Shown piece after piece: positions 56,655-64,000 of a stretch of 64,000 bases of DNA. The notes beneath the pieces were generated by a model. That model did no database searches. It saw nothing but the letters and a program-made list of their open reading frames with translations, and had not been told where the DNA came from. The DNA is from Lentilactobacillus kisonensis DSM 19906 = JCM 15041 (lineage in GTDB: Bacteria > Bacillota > Bacilli > Lactobacillales > Lactobacillaceae). The stretch is from NCBI RefSeq assembly GCF_001434135.1, contig NZ_AZEB01000001.1, positions 62,001 through 126,000 of the forward strand, written 5' to 3'. Each line of letters opens with the position of its first letter. Positions within the stretch are counted from its first letter, which is position 1. A program made the translations under genes and the position numbers.

Positions 56655-56686
56655 GAGCAGACCGTTACGCTGCTCTGCTGTTTTTT
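56655..56686. promoter_or_regulatory. Hairpin with T-run in the leader of the second dipeptidase
   Basis: GAGCAG (56655-56660) can pair with CTGCTC (56670-56675), or AGCAGA (56656-56661) with TCTGCT (56674-56679). T6 follows on the plus strand at 56681-56686. It may stop plus-strand transcripts running antisense to the dipeptidase, or structure its minus-strand leader. Confidence 0.4.
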
Positions 56687-56760
56687 AATTCTATCTGATT
56701 AATTGTATCACTTTTTACCTAGCTGGTGGGGCATCACGACTTAGACCCTTTAGATTAATA

Positions 56761-56789
56761 TTGCAGCCCAAAATAAAATGGCGTATACT
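56761..56789 (+). promoter_or_regulatory. Promoter of the tautomerase gene
   Basis: TTGCAG at 56761-56766 and TATACT at 56784-56789 have a 17-base spacer. Confidence 0.65.
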
Positions 56790-56819
56790 TTTTTAAACTA
56801 AAAAATGGAGGAATTTATT

Positions 56820-57008
56820 ATGCCAATTGTAGATATTCATTTAATTGCTGGTAGATCTCAGGCTCAGTTGAAAGGCCTAGTTGAAGACGTCACCGCCGCC
56901 GTTGTTAAAAATACAGGGGCCCCAGCGGAACATGTTCACGTTATCTTAAGTGAAATGCAAAAAGATCGTTATAGTGTTGGCGGCGTTTTAAAGAGTGATG
57001 AAAAATAG
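56820..57008 (+). CDS. 4-oxalocrotonate tautomerase family protein
   Basis: The 62-residue protein starts MPIVDIHLIAGRSQAQ, with the catalytic Pro-1 exposed after Met removal, and includes NTGAPAEHVHVILSEM and an Arg near residue 53. These are marks of the small tautomerase superfamily. The true substrate in lactobacilli is unknown. The ATG at 56820 follows GGAGG; the frame extends five codons upstream over that site. It is transcribed from its own promoter. Confidence 0.92.
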   Translation: MPIVDIHLIAGRSQAQLKGLVEDVTAAVVKNTGAPAEHVHVILSEMQKDRYSVGGVLKSDEK

Positions 57009-57027
57009 TTTAATAACTACATCATGG

Positions 57028-57070
57028 GCATTCCCGGTTAAAGTTCGAGCTTAAGCAGGGGATGCTTTAT
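57028..57070 (+). terminator. Possible terminator after the tautomerase
   Basis: GCATTCCC (57028-57035) pairs with GGGGATGC (57058-57065), followed by TTTATTT. The loop is long, so support is moderate. The rest of the gap to glpK shows only a possible promoter (TTGGTT at 57180-57185 and TATACT at 57204-57209). Confidence 0.45.
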
Positions 57071-57165
57071 TTAGTTAGGTCATTTATTTTGTTGAGAATA
57101 AAGTCGTCAAATCATAATTACCAGTCAGGAATTGAATACACGGCATATTCCTTGTACTTTTCTAA

Positions 57166-58773
<1,608 letters not shown>

Positions 58774-58861
58774 GGGTCACCAAATTGAGTTATTTGCATC
58801 AAGCAGTCCTGGTAGTCTCGTCTGTGGACATCTAGGATTAGGCCTTTTGAAGTTATAAAAT

Positions 58862-58902
58862 AATCCCCCCAATGTTAAGATTTTAACGCTGGGGGGATTT
58901 TT
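58862..58902. terminator. Bidirectional terminator between glpK and the flavodoxin gene
   Basis: AATCCCCCCA and GTTAA (58862-58877) pair with TTAAC and TGGGGGGATT (58881-58899), with T5 on the plus strand. Confidence 0.9.
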
Positions 58903-59009
58903 ACTGTCGTGGCCTTCTTCACTATCTCTAATCAAATTTGAGTCAAAAACAATTTGATAGCAACAATACACACTTAACGTTCATCTCGCTACTATCGAAT
59001 TCACTGCTA

Positions 59010-59414
59010 TTATTCAATAACAGTTTCCTTAACAAATGCTTTGACCTCTTCTTGCTGATGCTTATTAATGTTTCCCAATTTTGGCATGAGACCATGGAGG
59101 AAAAGATGATCACTGGATACCTTAATACCCTTTTCGTCTAAAATCTTGCCAAGTTGTTTGCCAACCGTAAATAAACTGCCAGACGTTCCAAATAGAAAAA
59201 CTTCGGTTACTTTATGGGGATCTAAACGACTGGTAAACGTTTTCAAATGTTCATCGACGTTCATGTTGTAGATGCCGCCACCCAAGTAAAGCCGATTGAC
59301 GGGCTCATCGATGGGTACCTCAATCGATTTCGATTCTATTTTTAATAGGTCGCCTAACATGTTTGCAAGTTTCTTAGTATTCCCGGTTCGTGAATAGTAT
59401 CTAATTGCATCCAT
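59010..59414 (-). CDS. Flavodoxin-like protein
   Basis: The 134-residue protein has a flavodoxin fold. The FMN phosphate loop YYSRTGNTKKLAN is near residue 6, then YLGGGIYNMNVDEHL near residue 46 and FGTSGSLFTVGKQLG near 80. It may carry electrons or act as an oxidoreductase; the partner is unknown. The ATG at 59414 follows GGGAGA; a start seven codons upstream overlaps that site. It has a clear promoter at 59462-59490. Confidence 0.87.
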   Translation of the reverse strand: MDAIRYYSRTGNTKKLANMLGDLLKIESKSIEVPIDEPVNRLYLGGGIYNMNVDEHLKTFTSRLDPHKVTEVFLFGTSGSLFTVGKQLGKILDEKGIKVSSDHLFLHGLMPKLGNINKHQQEEVKAFVKETVIE

Positions 59415-59461
59415 ATATTGTCTCTCCCTTCGCAAATAGATAAGTACCCTGACTAATTTTG

Positions 59462-59490
59462 ATTATAGTTCTGAATCCGCTTTCTTTCAA
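59462..59490 (-). promoter_or_regulatory. Promoter of the flavodoxin-like gene
   Basis: On the minus strand, TTGAAA (59490-59485) and TATAAT (59467-59462) are separated by 17 bases. Confidence 0.75.
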
Positions 59491-59548
59491 TTAATGTGCG
59501 CTTATTTTGTTAATTTAGTGTATAGAAAAACGGACAGTAAATGGCTGA

Positions 59549-59585
59549 CTAAAGCGTTTACATTCTTTGAATTACACACTATACT
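59549..59585 (+). promoter_or_regulatory. Orphan promoter with an overlapping cre-like site
   Basis: TTTACA (59557-59562) and TATACT (59580-59585) have a 17-base spacer. CTAAAGCGTTTACA (59549-59562) matches 12 of 14 positions of the CcpA site consensus TGWAARCGYTWNCA and overlaps the -35 box. No full gene follows on this strand. Confidence 0.55.
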
Positions 59586-59802
59586 TGAGTAAGTAGAGCA
59601 TCAAGTTGCCCTAATAGTTCATAGGGAGATGTTAATTTATGGTTGAAAAGATTAGTGGTAGATAGATAAAATAATGTTTTAACAAGCAATTTATCTAAAT
59701 TTATGTAAAAAAATAGTGAACCCAAAAACGGTACACCGCTTTGGTCCACTATATTAAATTGTTGATTTTATGATAAATATCAACATTCTTGTATTGAATG
59801 AT
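59586..59802 (+). other. Region after the orphan promoter; possible small RNA or decayed leader
   Basis: Downstream of the promoter there is GGGAGATG and an ATG at 59640 that opens only eight codons before TAG. Further on are a long imperfect palindrome (about 59712-59752, TAGTG-ACC to GGT-CACTA) and a shorter one (GTTGAT/ATCAAC, 59761-59784). No T-run terminator is evident. The transcript would run antisense into the phosphatase gene. Confidence 0.4.
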
Positions 59803-60621
59803 TTACTGACTAACTGCTAGGTCCAAATGCGCTTGCAAGTAACGGGCAACGCCATCCTCTTCATTCGTATAGGTGGTAACGTCGTTGGCCAGTGCCTTGA
59901 TACTTGGGATTGCATTTTTCATTGCAACGCTCTTACCAGCATAAGACATCATCGTTCGGTCATTATCCTCATCCCCAAATGCGATGATGTCTTGTTGCAA
60001 GATGCCATAATAATCTGCTAGGAATTTTAAGCCAGTTGATTTGTGAACACCCTTCGTCGCAATTTCAACGATTGGGTGGGGGCCGCCCCATGGGGAAACT
60101 TCCACTTGATCACCAAATTGTTTCTCAACGAAATCGATCAAGCCTGCTTTTAGCTCTGGCTTCACCTCCACCGTGATACTAATGGGGTTATCTTGCAAAC
60201 TTTTTTGACTAAGAATTTGATTAGTTTTAAGCGTACTAGGAAAGAACCCAAATCCACTTTTAATTCCTTTGTTCGCTAAAAATAAGTCACGGCCTTCCAC
60301 GGCAATGAGTGACAGTCCAAGTTGCTTGCTTTTCCCAAGTAATTCCATCACAATTTCCTTATCAATTGTGTATTGATATTCGCGAGGCCAATTTTGGTGT
60401 GGTAAAATACCAAGATTACCGTTAAAATTAATCATTGGTGAATTTAAATGAAGTTCATCATAGAAATTTTCAGAAATTCGGTTAGGACGGCCAGTAACCA
60501 AACTGACCACACAACCTGCTTTAATTGCTTGATTAAGGGTTGCTTTGGTCCGGGCACTGATCTGACCATCGTTGTTTAACGTAGTCCCATCTAGGTCAAG
60601 CGCGATTAGTTTTTTTGTAAT
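59803..60621 (-). CDS. Cof-type HAD hydrolase
   Basis: This is a haloacid-dehalogenase phosphatase with a type IIB cap. Motif I is LIALDLDGTTLNNDG at the start, motif II SLVTGRP near residue 45, a Lys in the KGVHKSTGLKFL stretch, and motif IV IAFGDEDNDRTMM near residue 215. The substrates are probably sugar phosphates or similar. The best ribosome-binding site, AAAGGAG (60636-60630), is eight bases from ATT at 60621, which would start at TKKLIALD. The first ATG, at 60645, has a poor site, so an ATT start is proposed. Confidence 0.88.
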   Translation of the reverse strand: MTKKLIALDLDGTTLNNDGQISARTKATLNQAIKAGCVVSLVTGRPNRISENFYDELHLNSPMINFNGNLGILPHQNWPREYQYTIDKEIVMELLGKSKQLGLSLIAVEGRDLFLANKGIKSGFGFFPSTLKTNQILSQKSLQDNPISITVEVKPELKAGLIDFVEKQFGDQVEVSPWGGPHPIVEIATKGVHKSTGLKFLADYYGILQQDIIAFGDEDNDRTMMSYAGKSVAMKNAIPSIKALANDVTTYTNEEDGVARYLQAHLDLAVSQ

Positions 60622-60709
60622 TGTACTCACTCCTTTAACCAGCATATTGCTTTATGTTAGCTGATAAATAATATTTCGTCAATCATTGACAACAAAAAGG
60701 AAGTTAAGA

Positions 60710-62068
60710 ATGGATTTACCAACGACGTTTATTGAAAAATATGAAAAATTACTGGGTGAAAAAGAAGCAGCTGCGTTTATCAAAAGCTTTTCAGCGCCGG
60801 CTGACCACGGGTTTAGAATTAATCCGTTAAAGCCCAAACCCAAGGAATTAGATTATCGACAACCAACTCCTCACTGCCAATTTGGCTACCATGGGCAAGT
60901 AAGCGGTAAAAGCATTGTCCATCAAGCCGGTGCTGTATACAGCCAGGAACCCAGTGCGATGTATGTGGGGGAAGTTGCCAAGCCCCATTTAAATGAAAAG
61001 GTACTGGACCTTTGCGCCGCGCCGGGTGGAAAAACGACCCACCTTGGGAGTTACCTTCAAAATACAGGGTTACTGATGGCCAACGAAATTGATTCGAAGC
61101 GAGCAAAGGCTTTGGTGGAAAACGTTGAGCGATTTTCATTTACGAATACAATTGTTACCAATACCAATCCCGATGTTTTAGCGCAAAAATTACCTGGTTT
61201 TTTTGACCGGTTATTAGTCGATGCACCGTGTTCAGGAGAAGGGATGTTCCGAAAGGATCCAGCTGCAGTTGGGTATTGGAACATTGATTACCCAGCAGAA
61301 TGTGCGAAGCGCCAGAGAACTATCCTTGCAGCTGCTGTGAACAATTTGCGGCCAGGTGGGGAACTGATTTATTCAACCTGTACATTCGCGCCAGAAGAAG
61401 ATGAACAGATCATTGCATGGCTGGTTTCGGAATATCACTTTGAAATTTTACCAATTAAAAAATTCCCTGGGATGGATGCTGGAAAACCCAATTGGGCAGA
61501 TGGTAATCCTGATTTGCAAAAGTGTGTCCGGATATTCCCACATCATTTTCAGGGCGAGGGTCACTTTATTGCGAAGTTAAAAAAGCCTGGCGATAATCTG
61601 GGTGACTCAAATAAGCGACCAGAAGCAATTAGTCGGAACATTTCCTCGCTTACCAGGGATCAGCAACAGCTTTGGAACGCATTTGCTAAGGAGACTTTAA
61701 ACCAACCACGGCTACAAAAATTAGTTAACTTTAAAGATGATCTGTATTCAGTCCCTGAGCAGACACCCAATCTAGATGGCATTAAGGTTGTTCGTCTGGG
61801 CCTTAAACTGGGAACGTTTAAGAAAAAGCGGTTTGAACCAAGTTACGCCGCTGGGTTAGCTCTGCAACCAAACCAAGTGAAAAATACGCTTAAGATTGAT
61901 CAGGCCAAATGGGCAAAGTATGTTCACGGGGACACATTTTCAGTTGACCCAGGAATTAAGAAGGGGTGGTACCAGATTATCTGTGAAGACCTGCCAATTG
62001 GGTTTGTGAAGGTAGTGAACGGGACGGCCAAGAATTTCTTTCCAAAGGGACTTCGGTTTAATTTGTAA
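60710..62068 (+). CDS. RsmF/RsmB-type RNA cytosine C5-methyltransferase
   Basis: The 452-residue protein is a NOL1/NOP2/Sun-family SAM-dependent m5C methyltransferase, probably acting on 16S rRNA. It has an N-terminal extension, the SAM site VLDLCAAPGGKTTHLGSY near residue 105, DAPCSGEGMFRKDP near 178, and the catalytic Cys in IYSTCTFAPEEDE near 230. A C-terminal PUA-like region follows (about 370-452), as in YebU/RsmF. The ATG at 60710 follows AAAAAGGAAG; eight upstream codons lack a site. Confidence 0.92.
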   Translation: MDLPTTFIEKYEKLLGEKEAAAFIKSFSAPADHGFRINPLKPKPKELDYRQPTPHCQFGYHGQVSGKSIVHQAGAVYSQEPSAMYVGEVAKPHLNEKVLDLCAAPGGKTTHLGSYLQNTGLLMANEIDSKRAKALVENVERFSFTNTIVTNTNPDVLAQKLPGFFDRLLVDAPCSGEGMFRKDPAAVGYWNIDYPAECAKRQRTILAAAVNNLRPGGELIYSTCTFAPEEDEQIIAWLVSEYHFEILPIKKFPGMDAGKPNWADGNPDLQKCVRIFPHHFQGEGHFIAKLKKPGDNLGDSNKRPEAISRNISSLTRDQQQLWNAFAKETLNQPRLQKLVNFKDDLYSVPEQTPNLDGIKVVRLGLKLGTFKKKRFEPSYAAGLALQPNQVKNTLKIDQAKWAKYVHGDTFSVDPGIKKGWYQIICEDLPIGFVKVVNGTAKNFFPKGLRFNL

Positions 62069-62073
62069 AACAC

Positions 62074-62124
62074 AAAAAGCGGATTTAGTTAACTTCAATT
62101 TGAAAGTTACTAAGTCCGCTTTTT
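62074..62124. terminator. Bidirectional terminator
   Basis: Long, nearly perfect arms (62074-62098 and 62100-62124, AAAAAGCGGA-TTAGT and its complement) separate the converging methyltransferase and isomerase genes. Confidence 0.92.
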
Positions 62125-62129
62125 GAGTG

Positions 62130-63164
62130 TTAATATTTAATGTTTCGCTGTTCAAGGTAAGAAATTAACCTTGGTGAAAGAATGAGTCTTTGTCGTTTTA
62201 ACTCATCGACTGTTGAACACCCTAACATGAGCATAATGGCTTTTAAACCATATTTCCAGTTATTAATTGTGTCAATAACATGCTGGTCGTCATATTTGAT
62301 AACTTGGTTTAAGAAATACCCAGCAACCCCAACCGCCGAGCTCCCAAGCGCTAGACATTTTGCAACGGCTAATGGTGATTTGACACCGCCAGAAGCGACA
62401 AAGGTTGCCTGTTGCTGAAATTGGCGACTTTCCAGGAGTGATTCAATGGTTGTGAGTCCCCAATCCTTAAGATAATCCATATCCTTTGAATGCCGGCGGA
62501 AATTTTCGATCATCGCAAAATTAGTGCCCCCGCGACCACTTACGTTGATAGCGGTCACGCCAAGCTGAAGGAGCTCGCTAATCGTTTCTTGACTGATGCC
62601 AAAGCCAACTTCTTTAATGATGATCGGGATCTTTACTTTAGTCACAATTTCGGAGATGTTTTGTTTGAAATTAAACGTTCGATCACCCTCCGGCATGATT
62701 AATTCCTGAGCCGCATTGATGTGGATTTCCAGTGCATCAGCATGAATCATATCGATAGCAGCCAAGGCATCGTTAACGGTTTTATTTGCACCAAGATTGG
62801 CAAAAATAAGACCATCTGGGTTATTTTGACGCACAATTTCAAATGTATCTCGAAGCGAAGGGTCACTGAGGGCCACGCTTTGAGAACCTACGGCCATTGC
62901 GAGCCCCGTTTGATTTGCGATAGTCGCCAGGCGGGCGTTGAGCTTCTTCGTTCGTTCACTGCCACCAGAAATCGCTTCAAGGTAAAAAGGAGCGGATAGC
63001 TGCAACGGGCCTAGTTGACTAGCAATATTAATGTCACGTAGAGAGCTAGTTGCAAGTCCCTGATTAATGAATCGAACCTCATCAAAAAGATCCTTATCAG
63101 GCTGATAGAACTTTTCCGCTAATGAAACGTGTTCATCTTTTCGATGTGAATGATTTGAAATCAT
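62130..63164 (-). CDS. fni: Type 2 isopentenyl-diphosphate delta-isomerase
   Basis: This FMN- and NADPH-dependent enzyme interconverts isopentenyl and dimethylallyl diphosphate. Its TIM barrel shows AMAVGSQSVAL near residue 93, the DALEIHINAAQELIMPEGDR stretch, IIIKEVGFGIS, VSGRGGTNFA near residue 210 and FVASGGVKSPLAVAKCLALG. The length of 344 residues is normal. It starts three bases after the mvaK2 stop, after AAGGAG. This is the last step of the mevalonate route used by lactobacilli. Confidence 0.96.
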   Translation of the reverse strand: MISNHSHRKDEHVSLAEKFYQPDKDLFDEVRFINQGLATSSLRDINIASQLGPLQLSAPFYLEAISGGSERTKKLNARLATIANQTGLAMAVGSQSVALSDPSLRDTFEIVRQNNPDGLIFANLGANKTVNDALAAIDMIHADALEIHINAAQELIMPEGDRTFNFKQNISEIVTKVKIPIIIKEVGFGISQETISELLQLGVTAINVSGRGGTNFAMIENFRRHSKDMDYLKDWGLTTIESLLESRQFQQQATFVASGGVKSPLAVAKCLALGSSAVGVAGYFLNQVIKYDDQHVIDTINNWKYGLKAIMLMLGCSTVDELKRQRLILSPRLISYLEQRNIKY

Positions 63165-63167
63165 TGG

Positions 63168-64000
63168 TTACTCCTTGTTGATGTCAATGACGGGGTGAAC
63201 ACTTAGTGATAGGCGGGTAATCCCGTTTTCCTGCCATCGTTGAATCATTGAATCGACGTCCGTGTGCTTATCAATGACGACAATCCCACAATCACCACCG
63301 CCAGCTCCTGATGACTTAGCTGCGGCCGAGTTTTCCACAGCAATATCGCACATTTTCTTCAGGGTCGGTGTTTCAATTGCAACCTTAGTGAACGCCGCCA
63401 GATGTTGTAAAATTTCTCGGTTTCGTTTAATGCCGGTTTTGATTGTCTCCAAGCTGCCATCTTTGAATCCCTGGATCAATTCTTCTAGACACTTTTTACT
63501 TTCCATGAGAAATTGATCATATACTTGATGTTGGCGACTTTTTTGAATGGCGACCTTATCAACCAAATGAGAGGTTGAGGCCGGCGTTCCGGTCCAACCA
63601 ATGATGAGCCGAAGATCCCTTGGCGGGGTTAACTGAGTAATTTGTAAGTGTGGCCACGGTTGGTTAACTAATTCAGTTAAGCTTTGTTCAGAGCGGGCAG
63701 CAATTAACCAGTTGCGGTCAAAAGAACGATAGGCAATCCAGCCACCATAAACACTAGCAGCAATGTCACCCAGAGAGCCGTTTCCCTGAACATCTAAATG
63801 CGCTATGGCTGACAGTTTAAACAATTGGCTTTTGGTAAGGGGAAGCTGATAAAACTGACATAATGCCTTAACGGTTGCAACCGTCACGGCAGCTGAAGAT
63901 CCTAACCCATACTTTTTACCATTGGGACTGTCTAAATCACTATTGATTCGTAAATCATAAAGATCCATAGGCCGGTTAAGTGCCTGGGCATATGCCTCAG
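63168..64000 (-). CDS. mvaK2: Phosphomevalonate kinase (5' end beyond the window)
   Basis: The frame is open to the window edge, so at least 277 codons are present and the N-terminus is missing. The GHMP-kinase ATP loop KYGLGSSAAVTVATVKAL is intact, followed by a C-terminal GHMP domain with SSGAGGGDCGIVVID. Together with fni this identifies phosphomevalonate kinase rather than mevalonate kinase, which is usually the first gene of the mvaK1-mvaD-mvaK2-fni order. It is transcribed on the minus strand ahead of fni. Confidence 0.93.
   Translation of the reverse strand, partial: EAYAQALNRPMDLYDLRINSDLDSPNGKKYGLGSSAAVTVATVKALCQFYQLPLTKSQLFKLSAIAHLDVQGNGSLGDIAASVYGGWIAYRSFDRNWLIAARSEQSLTELVNQPWPHLQITQLTPPRDLRLIIGWTGTPASTSHLVDKVAIQKSRQHQVYDQFLMESKKCLEELIQGFKDGSLETIKTGIKRNREILQHLAAFTKVAIETPTLKKMCDIAVENSAAAKSSGAGGGDCGIVVIDKHTDVDSMIQRWQENGITRLSLSVHPVIDINKE

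Overview
The window is chromosomal DNA from a low-GC Gram-positive bacterium of the Lactobacillaceae. The order phoH-ybeY-dgkA-era-recO-glyQ-glyS-dnaG-rpoD, a CtsR-type operator before clpB, a glycine T-box, ribT-scpA-scpB-rluB, a type 2 isopentenyl-diphosphate isomerase and a phosphomevalonate kinase all fit this family. dnaE is followed directly by pyk with no pfkA between them. Because homofermentative relatives carry dnaE-pfkA-pyk, this suggests an obligate heterofermenter of the Lentilactobacillus/Levilactobacillus kind. That placement is inference.

Layout. 1-1.3 kb: end of an unrecognised gene, a degraded repeat and a yqfL-like kinase/phosphorylase on the minus strand. 1.4-12.8 kb: rpsU, yqeY, the phoH-ybeY-dgkA-era genes, recO, T-box-controlled glyQS, then dnaG-rpoD. 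12.9-20 kb: trmK, a Nif3-family gene, pepT, clpB, an alpha/beta hydrolase and a small membrane protein. 20-29.9 kb: dnaE, pyk, cvfB, xerD, ribT, scpAB, rluB. 29.9-40 kb: FMN riboswitch and ribU, a four-unit palindromic repeat array, ypbB-recQ, a LysM protein, cmk, rpsA, der, hup and a TPR protein. 40-53 kb: a YitT-family protein (minus), cca, an ABC-F ATPase, thyA-dfrA, a DegV protein, a GDSL lipase with a YpmS-like partner, a YozE-like protein, rbgA-rnhB, dprA and topA. 53-64 kb is more lineage-specific: two convergent C69 dipeptidases, a tautomerase, glpK, a flavodoxin-like protein, a Cof-type phosphatase, an RsmF-type methyltransferase, and fni with mvaK2, which runs off the end.

Most genes serve replication, translation, RNA processing and ribosome assembly. 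They form co-oriented, tightly spaced operons separated by clear intrinsic terminators. Visible regulation includes a T-box (glyQS), an FMN riboswitch (ribU), a CtsR operator (clpB), a possible attenuator before dnaG, a hairpin over the dprA start and a cre-like site at an orphan promoter.

I saw no prophage, insertion sequence, CRISPR array, recognisable defence system, rRNA or tRNA. The most unusual material is in the intergenic repeats. Family A has six units of about 125-145 bp, four in tandem at 30851-31346. These are long nested palindromes whose arms change together while base pairing is kept. Family B has three copies (about 223-415, 39909-40150, 54999-55200). Each joins a palindrome to what looks like a decayed frame for a small membrane peptide.
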